Positions 7,518 to 14,232 of a DNA stretch of 14,368 nt are shown in pieces (position 1 is the stretch's first letter; the number at the start of each line of letters is the position of its first letter). The stretch is taken from positions 1 through 14,368 of the forward strand of contig JBMFVW010000034.1 of assembly GCA_049965795.1 (NCBI GenBank), written 5' to 3'. The translations under genes and the position numbers were made by a program. Under the pieces are notes generated by a model. That model saw nothing but the letters and a program-made list of their open reading frames with translations, ran no database searches and was not told where the DNA came from. This DNA is from Acidulodesulfobacterium_A sp049965795 (GTDB taxonomy: Bacteria > SZUA-79 > Acidulodesulfobacterales > Acidulodesulfobacteraceae).

Positions 7518-9107
7518 TTAAATAAAATAAAGTGCAGTAAGGAAATTATAAGCCCAGTCATAAATATCGTTTTCCATAATTATATTCTGCATTTTATTAA
7601 TTCTGTTTATTTTTTCTTCTTTATTCATCATTAATGCTTCGTATATCCTTTCTCCAAAACACTCGGTATTGAAAGGATTTATTAAAAAAGCGTCATACAG
7701 TTCTTTTGACGACCCTGCAAACTTAGACAGCACCAGCATACCTTTATAGTCCGTATTAGACATTATATATTCTTTGGATACAAGATTCATTCCGTCGTGC
7801 AGAGGAGAAACTATCATAATATTGCAAAGCCTGTAGTATGCGAGATATACCTGCAATTCAAGCTGTTTGAAATAACCTGCTATCGGATGCCATTCCGACG
7901 TTCCGTGTTTCCAGTTTATATCGCTTATAAGCTCGGTAATTTCTTCGTTTAATTTCTTATAGGCATTTATATGAACCCTTGAAGGAACGGCGAATTGGAC
8001 GAAAACAAATTTGCCTATAAGTTCCTGATGATTTTCAAGCATTTTGTCTATAGCCTTTAATTTTTCGACTATACCTTTAGTATAATCAAGTCTGTCGGTT
8101 GATACTGCCAGATATTTATAACGCTGTCCTATAATTTCATCGGTTTCTTTAATTTTATTAAGAATTTTATCGGTTTCTTTAGACATTGCAAGATGATGAA
8201 GGTAGTTTGCATCTACGGAAATAGGGAAAGGTTTAACCCATGTTTTATGACCTTTATAAGTAACGGAATAATCAGACCAGTTAACTTGCGCCTCAAGTTC
8301 CCACTCGCAAGTCCTCAAAAAATTCTGACAGTGGTAAATTATTTGAAAACCTATTAAATCGTTTGCAAGCAAACCTTCGAGCAGTTCGTGCTTTTCCGGA
8401 CATATAGAAAATATTTCGGGATTTGGCCACGGGATATGCCAGAATATAGAAACTTTAATTTTTTCGTCATATTCTTTTATATATTTCGCACATCTCGCAA
8501 GATGATAATCCTGAAGCCATACTACGTTTTCGACAAAAGACGGCTGCGTCATTGCTGTGGGGTTTTCCTCAGTTTTTACATCTTCTACTTCAGACATTAC
8601 GGACGTTACGGAATTTACTGAGTTTAAATATTCGGATTCCTGCTTTCTTTTTGCTTCATTTATCTCTTCTATAATAGAATCTGCAAATTTTTTATTAACC
8701 TCGTCGTAAGTCAAAAACTGGGCAGAATTAAAAACCGGCTTTACGTAAACAATATGACACAGCGGCCATAAAACCGAATTTGCATAACCGTAATAATAAT
8801 CGTTAAGCTCGTTTTTATCGAGGAAAATTCTTTTAAGGGTATAATATTCGCCGTCTTCGGAAAGCGTTATCCTGCCTTTTTCGTCGGATACCGTTTTATC
8901 GGCGTTTCCGCTTCCGTAAACTACCCACGTTCCGTTTAGGTTTTTCATTATAGGTTCAAGAGCAATAGTAAGTCCGCCGACTGATTTTACGGCTTTGATT
9001 TTTTTTCCGGAGTATTCGTGAGATACGGGTTCTCTGTTGGAGGCAACGATTAAATTTATGCTGCCCAATTTTTCTTTTATTAGATCATTAAATCTTTTTT
9101 TTTCCAT
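7518..9107 (-). CDS. otsA: Trehalose-6-phosphate synthase (GT20 family)
   Basis: A 529-residue GT-B glycosyltransferase of family 20, expected to make trehalose-6-phosphate from NDP-glucose and glucose-6-phosphate in the cytoplasm. Visible motifs are SNREPVSHEY (23-32), SVGGLTIAL (42-50), YYYGYANSVLWPL (104-116), WLQDYHL (197-203), FWHIPWPNPE (222-231), STDRLDYTKGI (336-346) and SPLHDGMNLVSKEY (434-447). The NREP form of the N-terminal loop marks a bacterial/archaeal subgroup different from E. coli OtsA. Glucosylglycerol-phosphate synthase is the main alternative, although the neighbouring phosphatase and treT favour trehalose. Residues about 150-192 form a low-complexity charged and S/V/T-rich insert without counterpart in the usual enzyme. 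It heads the minus-strand run and is divergent from otsB. No Shine-Dalgarno precedes the ATG; a promoter candidate is listed separately. Confidence 0.9.
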   Translation of the reverse strand: MEKKRFNDLIKEKLGSINLIVASNREPVSHEYSGKKIKAVKSVGGLTIALEPIMKNLNGTWVVYGSGNADKTVSDEKGRITLSEDGEYYTLKRIFLDKNELNDYYYGYANSVLWPLCHIVYVKPVFNSAQFLTYDEVNKKFADSIIEEINEAKRKQESEYLNSVNSVTSVMSEVEDVKTEENPTAMTQPSFVENVVWLQDYHLARCAKYIKEYDEKIKVSIFWHIPWPNPEIFSICPEKHELLEGLLANDLIGFQIIYHCQNFLRTCEWELEAQVNWSDYSVTYKGHKTWVKPFPISVDANYLHHLAMSKETDKILNKIKETDEIIGQRYKYLAVSTDRLDYTKGIVEKLKAIDKMLENHQELIGKFVFVQFAVPSRVHINAYKKLNEEITELISDINWKHGTSEWHPIAGYFKQLELQVYLAYYRLCNIMIVSPLHDGMNLVSKEYIMSNTDYKGMLVLSKFAGSSKELYDAFLINPFNTECFGERIYEALMMNKEEKINRINKMQNIIMENDIYDWAYNFLTALYFI

Positions 9108-9180
9108 ATTTATTAGTAAAAATAAAAATTTATTAAAGATTTAATAGAAAAATATAAAAATTTAATTATATTTTTATAAT

Positions 9181-9209
9181 ATTTTACAATATTTTTATTG
9201 TTTTTGCAA
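9181..9209 (-). promoter_or_regulatory. Candidate promoter for the otsA operon
   Basis: Read on the minus strand, TTGCAA (9209-9204) and TAAAAT (9186-9181) are separated by exactly 17 bases, matching the sigma-70 consensus at 4/6 and 5/6. Transcription would begin near 9174 and leave a leader of about 67 AT-rich bases before the otsA ATG. The same TTGCAA-N17 arrangement precedes the tRNA-fMet gene in this window. AT-richness raises the chance of false matches. Confidence 0.5.
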
Positions 9210-9234
9210 TATTTCATTATTTTTTATGAAATGA

Positions 9235-9240
9235 TATAAT
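9235..9240 (+). promoter_or_regulatory. otsB: Candidate -10 box for otsB, close to the start codon
   Basis: A perfect TATAAT ends eight bases before the otsB ATG. Transcription would then start at or within a base or two of the start codon, giving a leaderless or nearly leaderless mRNA. This agrees with the lack of any Shine-Dalgarno. The -35 position (TTTCAT, 9212-9217) is poor, so the site may need an activator or be fortuitous. Confidence 0.4.
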
Positions 9241-9248
9241 AATAAATT

Positions 9249-10202
9249 ATGCATTTAAATGGAATTGCGGACTTTAACGAAATAAAAACTAATATATTAA
9301 CTTTACAGGACAACAAAGTTTATCATCCGGATTTTATATTTTTCTGCTTAGATTTTGACGGAACTTTAGTGAGAATACGCAAAAGTCCATTAGATGTTTA
9401 TGCACCTTTACAGCTAAAAAAATTTTTAAAAAAATTAACAGGCATTAAAGGGGTACGAGTATGTATAATTACTGGACGCGCTTTAAAAGATATAGAAAAC
9501 AGACTTGGAATTTTAAATAATATAATTTATTCCGGAAACCACGGTTTTGAAATTAAAAGTTATTACGATGATTTTAAAATAGATTTCCTAGTGGAAAATA
9601 CCGAAAAATATATAATATTTATCAAAGAAGCTTTAAGTAATATCGAAAAATTCCGCAAAACTGAATTGAACAATCTAATCATAGAAGATAAAAAATTTTC
9701 CGTCAGCATGCATTACAGACTGCTAAATTCCGATGAAACCAAAATTTTAAAAAAATACGTCAAAAATTTATTTTCTGAAAATCTAGATTTTAAAAAATAT
9801 CTGCACGTTACAAAAGGTAAAAAAATTATTGAAATAAGACCCAAAATAGAATGGAATAAAGGAAAAGCGTGCGATTATATATTAAAAGAATTTTCAAAAA
9901 CCGCAATAATAAGCAATACGGTCAAAGTTAAAAAAGAGTTAAATATCTTGAGGATTAACATTGGGGACGACATAACCGACGAAACCATGTTCGTACCAGA
10001 TTATCAAATTAAGAATAACGATGATAATAACTTCAGCAGCTTAAACGAATTAAATGAATTAAATAAAAACATAAATATAAATGTTAAAAATATAAACTGC
10101 GTCGTCGGCAATAAAAAATCGCAGGCGCAAATTTATCTTGAATCTTATAAATATACGCCTGCGTTTATCGAAAATATTTTATACGCTTTTAATAAGAAAT
10201 AA
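9249..10202 (+). CDS. otsB: Trehalose-6-phosphate phosphatase (HAD superfamily)
   Basis: A 317-residue HAD-type phosphatase expected to dephosphorylate trehalose-6-phosphate to trehalose in the cytoplasm. Motif I is LDFDGTL (D35 nucleophile, D37 acid/base). CIITGRALKDI (72-82) is the motif II region, and GNHGFEI (96-102) is typical of OtsB. K205 in EWNKG is a likely motif III lysine, and GDDITDE (239-245) is motif IV. The predicted cap lies between about 105 and 200. Residues about 253-282 form an asparagine/aspartate-rich low-complexity insert. It is the only plus-strand protein gene, divergent from otsA across a 141-base AT-rich gap, and therefore separately regulated although in the same pathway. 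By eye it is more AT-rich than the glucoamylase or htpX genes. No Shine-Dalgarno precedes the ATG. If OtsA were a glucosylglycerol-phosphate synthase this would be the matching phosphatase, but motifs fit OtsB best. Confidence 0.9.
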   Translation: MHLNGIADFNEIKTNILTLQDNKVYHPDFIFFCLDFDGTLVRIRKSPLDVYAPLQLKKFLKKLTGIKGVRVCIITGRALKDIENRLGILNNIIYSGNHGFEIKSYYDDFKIDFLVENTEKYIIFIKEALSNIEKFRKTELNNLIIEDKKFSVSMHYRLLNSDETKILKKYVKNLFSENLDFKKYLHVTKGKKIIEIRPKIEWNKGKACDYILKEFSKTAIISNTVKVKKELNILRINIGDDITDETMFVPDYQIKNNDDNNFSSLNELNELNKNININVKNINCVVGNKKSQAQIYLESYKYTPAFIENILYAFNKK

Positions 10203-10258
10203 ACCTATTGCAAACTGCAGAGCCGAAAATTCTGCAATTAATAATTTTATTATAGGTT
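10202..10258. terminator. Nested inverted repeat between convergent gene ends, possible bidirectional terminator
   Basis: An outer pair AACCTAT (10202-10208) / ATAGGTT (10252-10258) encloses an inner pair TGCAGA (10216-10221) / TCTGCA (10231-10236) with a nine-base loop. It fills the short gap between the otsB stop and the stop of the convergent outer-membrane protein gene. T-rich flanks occur on either strand but no long T run follows directly, so terminator function is tentative. Confidence 0.4.
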
Positions 10259-10263
10259 AAAGT

Positions 10264-11052
10264 TTAAAATCTGAGTCTGACGCCGGCTTCCGGACCGTCA
10301 AACTCTAAACTGCCGTCAACGTCGTTAGTATCTACATGCACTTTATCGTAAACGTAATCTGCAAATATAGACACCGGTCCGACGGCTTTATAATTTACGC
10401 CTGCATTTATATGATAATAATAACCGTCAGAACCTACCGTAAATCCTTGAAATTTTCCTATAAAAGAAAAATCGTTTAACGGTGAAATTTTTATTCTTCC
10501 GCCAATTATAGGAATAGGAAGGCTGACGTTTTTAGTATCGGAAACATACGGCGAATCCAATTCAGTTTTAGCCGTAATAACGTCCACTCCGATACCAAGC
10601 CCGACGGAAGCATATCTGTTTATCTCAAAATTATGATCGTAAAACATTTTATAACTGTATAGGTGAAGTTTTGATGTTACGGGAGTATTTATATTATAAG
10701 TCTGACCGTTAAAATAAACTGTTTGAGATATCGTCGTAGAACCGCTATATAAGTATGGTACGTATGTAAAGGAAATTCTGTTGTCGTATAAAATATACAG
10801 GGCAACTTTTAACATAGGCTCAGTCTTTGTGGTTTGAAGACCAAGTATTGAAGGCGTTATAACGGTTCCTCCGTTTCCTACGGCTAAATGTCCCGAAAGG
10901 TTTTGAAAATATGCCCCTCCTTTAACTTCAAGCCCAAGCATACCTGAAGCATAAACTTTTTTTACCGGCATACCTGAAAAAACAAAATAACCTAAACTTA
11001 AAATTATAGAAAACGACAACAGCAATTTAGAAAGATTAAGTTTTTTAAACAT
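10264..11052 (-). CDS. Putative outer-membrane beta-barrel protein with signal peptide
   Basis: A 262-residue protein from the chosen start. A basic n-region (MFKKLNLSK) is followed by a hydrophobic core to about residue 25 and a plausible cleavage near VYAS (about 33-36), so it is exported. The mature part is a series of alternating hydrophobic/polar strands with glycine- and tyrosine-rich segments. It ends in GVRLRF, and a C-terminal phenylalanine is the usual recognition signal for barrel assembly by BamA. The strand content suggests a small barrel of eight to twelve strands, as in OmpW- or OmpA-like proteins, but no specific family is recognised. An ATG four codons upstream is possible, yet GGAGGG overlaps those codons and places the ribosome at the ATG used here. 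The gene is convergent with otsB and separated by a hairpin, so it belongs to a different unit from the trehalose genes. Confidence 0.75.
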   Translation of the reverse strand: MFKKLNLSKLLLSFSIILSLGYFVFSGMPVKKVYASGMLGLEVKGGAYFQNLSGHLAVGNGGTVITPSILGLQTTKTEPMLKVALYILYDNRISFTYVPYLYSGSTTISQTVYFNGQTYNINTPVTSKLHLYSYKMFYDHNFEINRYASVGLGIGVDVITAKTELDSPYVSDTKNVSLPIPIIGGRIKISPLNDFSFIGKFQGFTVGSDGYYYHINAGVNYKAVGPVSIFADYVYDKVHVDTNDVDGSLEFDGPEAGVRLRF

Positions 11053-11056
11053 TGCA

Positions 11057-11062
11057 CCCTCC
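11057..11062 (-). promoter_or_regulatory. Shine-Dalgarno site deciding the start of the outer-membrane protein
   Basis: GGAGGG on the minus strand lies four bases before the ATG at 11052-11050. It overlaps the alternative ATG at 11064, making the downstream ATG the better start. Confidence 0.65.
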
Positions 11063-11143
11063 ATTTCTTCATTTTTAATTTTTAAATTTGCAAATTTTTA
11101 TTACTAATATTTATTAATATTTAATAGTAATTTGTTATAAAAA

Positions 11144-11572
11144 CTATAGGTTTTTAATTATTTCGGAGGCGATTTTATTGTCGAATAATCCGTTGTAATT
11201 AGTTTTTAATTCTTTCATTATCTGACCTATTTCTTTTGTGTTCTTTTCTTTAGAAATTTTTTCTATGTAAGTTTTGGTTTCTTCAAAAGACCACGTCTTA
11301 GGAAGATAGGATAAAAGTATCTCTTTTTCCGACGACAGTTCCGAAATATCTTTATTATTGGCATTTAAAATTTCTATAGACTGATCCGTTTTTTTAATCC
11401 ATGATTTTATAATCTTCGTCATATCTTCGTCGCTTACGGTATCGCCGTGATTTTTTTCCTTAGTTAGTTTTAACGCATCGCTTAAAACCATCGTTAAAAT
11501 ATTTTTTTTAGAATTATCGTTGATTTTTCTGGCGCTTAGATAATCGGCCTTTATTTTCTCATGCATCGTCAT
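11144..11572 (-). CDS. yqeY: GatB/YqeY-domain protein
   Basis: A 142-residue soluble, mostly helical protein typical of the YqeY family in length and pattern. It has an N-terminal helix with KADYLSARK, a central segment with SDEDMTKIIKSWIKKTDQSIEIL-like spacing, the family feature EKEILLSYLP (82-91), and a C-terminal helical domain with EIGQIMKELK and DNKIASEIIKNL. The C-terminal domain is related to the tRNA-binding tail of GatB, the amidotransferase subunit that makes Gln-tRNA or Asn-tRNA. YqeY itself is thought to interact with tRNA, but its role is not settled. GGGAGA about eight bases before the first ATG supports this start over the ATG two codons later. It lies between htpX and the outer-membrane protein gene with gaps of 141 and 91 bases, so it is not tightly coupled to either. 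Confidence 0.88.
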   Translation of the reverse strand: MTMHEKIKADYLSARKINDNSKKNILTMVLSDALKLTKEKNHGDTVSDEDMTKIIKSWIKKTDQSIEILNANNKDISELSSEKEILLSYLPKTWSFEETKTYIEKISKEKNTKEIGQIMKELKTNYNGLFDNKIASEIIKNL

Positions 11573-11673
11573 TATTGTTTTCTCCCGATATTTTTTTAAT
11601 TTTTATTTTATTTGGTTTTATTTTATTTTAATTTTTATATTTTTTCAATTTATATAATTTATTATCCAAATTT

Positions 11674-11702
11674 GCCGATAGGAAAAGGTGTCAGATTATT
11701 TT
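11674..11702 (+). repeat. Solo arm of the dispersed repeat found at 14063-14161
   Basis: A 25-base stretch starting GCCGATAGG and ending GTCAGATTA differs by one base (T versus C) from the left arm of the inverted repeat at 14063-14087. Both continue into a T-rich run. It lies just beyond the htpX stop codon, in the 141-base gap to yqeY. No opposite-facing arm is visible nearby, so this is a half-copy or remnant. Confidence 0.7.
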
Positions 11703-11713
11703 AAAAATATTTT

Positions 11714-12577
11714 TTACATACCGCCTCTGGTCATTTCTTTAAGTCTTTCTATTCTGTCTTCCGTTGAAGGATGCGTGCTGAACAAACTTTTAAAAGCGCC
11801 TCCGCGTAAAGGATTGACTATAAACATATGGGCTGTAGCATGAGTCATCTGATTAGCCTGCATAGGCTCTTCCTCGTTTCCGGCTTCCAATTTATTTAAA
11901 GCGCTTGCAAGATACATAGGATTGCCGCTCAGCATAGCGCCCCCTTTATCCGCCGCATATTCTCTTTGTCTTGATATTGCAAGCTGTATTAAAGTTGCAA
12001 TTAGAGGAGCTATTATAGCCATGGCGATTATGCCTACAATGTTTCCTTCCCTGTCGTCGCTTCTTCCGCCGAAACCGCCGAACATAGCCCCCCATTCCGC
12101 CATCCATGCAAGCATGCTTATTGCGCCGGCAACCGTAGCGGCAATAGAACTTATAAGAATATCTCTGTTTTTTACATGCGTAAGCTCATGTCCTATAACG
12201 CCTGAAAGTTCGTTTGCATTTAAAATTCTCATAATACCTGTCGTGACGCACACGGCGGCATGGTTAGGGTTTCTGCCCGTCGCAAAAGCGTTAGGCGTTT
12301 CTTCATCCACTATATAAACTTTCGGCATCGGAATATTCCCCCTTGCCGCAAGATTTCTTACTATAGAATAAAGCTGCGGGTATTCGGCTTCAGTAACCGG
12401 AGTTGCATGATACATAGATAAAACTACTTTATCGCTGAACCAGTAAGTTCCCAGATTCATTACGGCGGCAAATATCAGGGCTATTATCATTCCCTGCTCT
12501 CCGCCTATTGCTCCGCCGGCAACTATTAATATGCCGGTTAAAACCAGCATTAAAAGAAAAGTCTTAAAATAATTCAT
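11714..12577 (-). CDS. htpX: HtpX membrane-bound zinc metalloprotease (M48B)
   Basis: A 287-residue inner-membrane protease of the M48 family, which degrades misfolded membrane proteins together with FtsH. Two N-terminal membrane spans (about 7-23 and 27-47) precede the cytoplasmic zinc site HELTH (130-134). Two more hydrophobic spans follow (about 140-160 and 180-200), then the third ligand region SRQREYAAD (E206). The C-terminal FSTHPSTEDRIERLK is characteristic of HtpX. Length matches the family. GGAGGT lies eleven bases before the ATG, somewhat far but clear. The neighbouring antiporter is 51 bases upstream on the same strand and may be co-transcribed. The family often responds to envelope or heat stress, but no specific regulatory site is visible here. 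Confidence 0.95.
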   Translation of the reverse strand: MNYFKTFLLMLVLTGILIVAGGAIGGEQGMIIALIFAAVMNLGTYWFSDKVVLSMYHATPVTEAEYPQLYSIVRNLAARGNIPMPKVYIVDEETPNAFATGRNPNHAAVCVTTGIMRILNANELSGVIGHELTHVKNRDILISSIAATVAGAISMLAWMAEWGAMFGGFGGRSDDREGNIVGIIAMAIIAPLIATLIQLAISRQREYAADKGGAMLSGNPMYLASALNKLEAGNEEEPMQANQMTHATAHMFIVNPLRGGAFKSLFSTHPSTEDRIERLKEMTRGGM

Positions 12578-12628
12578 TTATAAATTCGACCTCCTTGAAT
12601 TATAAATTTTAAAATACATAAATACACA

Positions 12629-13978
12629 TTATATACTATTTTTATAGCCTTTTTTCATAAAAATGTCAAAAGATATAGCCTGAATAGTTAATGAAAACAG
12701 AACCGCAATAAAAACATAGGTGATAATTGCATTCCTTAAATGCATATTTAGCGGCAGGGATAACGCCATAGCAATAGGCAAGGCGCCTTTTAATCCTCCG
12801 AAAACCAAAAAACGTTTATACCGTTTATTTAAAGTCAATCCGTTTGAAAATATTTTAAATCTGTTTTTTATCAAATTAACGATGGGCGAAATGATATAGA
12901 CTCCAAGAAAACGCGAAAAAATTACCAGAATTATTATAAACAGAGATATAAGCCATATATCAAAGATTTTAAAAAGATTTATTTCTATTCCTATTATCAA
13001 AAATAAAATAGAATTGATTATAAAAGTGATATATTCCACCACTATCGGAAAAACCTCAAGCGTTCTGCCGGTTACTTTGTTTTTAAAACCGTAATTGGCA
13101 AGCGTTATTCCGCTGAAAATTACCGCCATTATAAACGACATATGCAGATAGTATGCGGCTATTAAAGACGCATAAGCAAGCAGCAAAGAAATCATTATTT
13201 CCGTTAAAAAATCCGTCGCAAGCGATAAAATAAGCGATATCAAGTATCCAAGAATTATACCTAATATCGACCCGCCGATAGATTCGTATAAAAATTGAAC
13301 CGTTGAAGACTGTATTATTCCTAAAATATAATAAAACATATTATATAAATGATGTAAAGAGCTATGCATCGAAGTTAGACTAAAGCCGATGCCGTCCGAA
13401 AAAATATGGGCAGCTTTATGGAGATTCAGGTTCAAAAAAACCTCGTATAGAACAAGGCTTATACCGTCGTTAAAAAGACTTTCGCCTGCGAGAAGAGTCT
13501 CCATGTCTTCTTTATTTTCTGCATTTTTTGTATTTTCTTTTTCATTTTTATATTTCATTGCGCTGTTTTTCAGCATTGACAGTATTGTTATAGGATCCGT
13601 AGGAGTTATTATAGCGCCGAAAATCAAAGACTGCTTTAACGGAAAATTCAGAACAAAATGAAAAATCGTACCTGTAAATATAGCGGAAATTATAGTTCCG
13701 AAAATAGATAATGCGCCTATAGGAAGTGCGTTAGACATCAGAGGACGCAGTTTAATTCCGACGGCGCCTTCAAAAATAACGACCGGCAAAAAAACATAAT
13801 ATATAAGATAAGGAGTAATCTTTAAAGTAGGAAAAATATGAAATATTCCGACAAAAAGCCCTATAATAACAAGCATAGATGCATAAGGAATTTTAAAATA
13901 TCTTGTTAAAATTCCTCCTGCCGACGCTATAGAAAGCAAAATTATCGCCGTAATTATTATATGGCTTCCATGATACAT
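12629..13978 (-). CDS. CPA1-type cation/proton antiporter (NhaP/NHE-like)
   Basis: A 449-residue, very hydrophobic protein with about 12 membrane spans and motifs of the CPA1 sodium/proton exchanger family. TPTDPITIL (125-133) is the unwound-helix motif, AGESLFNDGISLVLYE (164-179) carries the transport-site N170-D171 pair, and FGGLKGALPIAMALSLP (393-409) matches the late conserved helix. The ND pair favours electroneutral Na+/H+ (or K+/H+) exchange for pH and salt homeostasis. A short charged loop KYKNEKENTKNAENKED (142-158) separates the first two motifs. There is no long cytoplasmic regulatory tail. The ATG lacks a Shine-Dalgarno; a promoter candidate lies just upstream. The gene is followed by htpX after 51 bases. 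Ion specificity cannot be read from the sequence. Confidence 0.9.
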   Translation of the reverse strand: MYHGSHIIITAIILLSIASAGGILTRYFKIPYASMLVIIGLFVGIFHIFPTLKITPYLIYYVFLPVVIFEGAVGIKLRPLMSNALPIGALSIFGTIISAIFTGTIFHFVLNFPLKQSLIFGAIITPTDPITILSMLKNSAMKYKNEKENTKNAENKEDMETLLAGESLFNDGISLVLYEVFLNLNLHKAAHIFSDGIGFSLTSMHSSLHHLYNMFYYILGIIQSSTVQFLYESIGGSILGIILGYLISLILSLATDFLTEIMISLLLAYASLIAAYYLHMSFIMAVIFSGITLANYGFKNKVTGRTLEVFPIVVEYITFIINSILFLIIGIEINLFKIFDIWLISLFIIILVIFSRFLGVYIISPIVNLIKNRFKIFSNGLTLNKRYKRFLVFGGLKGALPIAMALSLPLNMHLRNAIITYVFIAVLFSLTIQAISFDIFMKKGYKNSI

Positions 13979-13998
13979 AATATATAATATATCATATT

Positions 13999-14026
13999 AT
14001 CATACTACATATACACAACTCATCAA
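13999..14026 (-). promoter_or_regulatory. Candidate promoter of the antiporter gene
   Basis: On the minus strand TTGATG (14026-14021) and TATGAT (14004-13999) are 16 bases apart, with 4/6 and 5/6 matches to the sigma-70 consensus. The implied start gives a leader of roughly 15 bases before the ATG at 13978. Confidence 0.4.
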
Positions 14027-14062
14027 ATAAAAGAAATGAAGTAAATAAATTAAACCGTATAA

Positions 14063-14161
14063 GCCGATAGGAAAAGGCGTCAGATTAATTTTTTGCAAAT
14101 ATTTTCTTGTTAATTGAACTATTTAGTATGCAAAAAAATAAGATCTGACACCTTTTCCTCG
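14063..14161. repeat. MITE-like or REP-like inverted-repeat element
   Basis: Arms of about 28-30 bases face each other at 14069-14096 and 14130-14159. Each contains AGGAAAAGGYGTCAGAT on the outside, with one mismatch between arms, and a T-run ending in TTTTTTGC on the inside. A 33-base loop without coding capacity separates them. The left arm with its flank recurs at 11674. The roughly 305-base space between the antiporter gene and the tRNA otherwise holds only the two promoter candidates. Size, symmetry and dispersal suggest a non-autonomous element; no transposase is present here. Confidence 0.6.
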
Positions 14162-14232
14162 CATATTTTGCTTAACCTAACAAAGAAATTAATAAATATT
14201 TTCTATTGCAGGATTAAGGGCGATAAATAAAC

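Noticed and set aside
11101..11130. AT-only palindrome TTACTA...TAGTAA between yqeY and the outer-membrane gene
   Set aside because: Such symmetric AT stretches are expected by chance at this composition, and there is no second copy or supporting promoter.
11922..12317. 131-codon plus-strand frame antisense to htpX, with a hydrophobic protein
   Set aside because: It mirrors htpX codons; the apparent membrane character arises from the complement of a membrane protein gene. No start signals are seen.
14063..14161. Reading the inverted repeat as a CRISPR fragment or a rho-independent terminator
   Set aside because: There is one inverted pair and no regularly spaced direct repeats or cas genes. 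The long loop and lack of a T run after the stem do not fit an intrinsic terminator.
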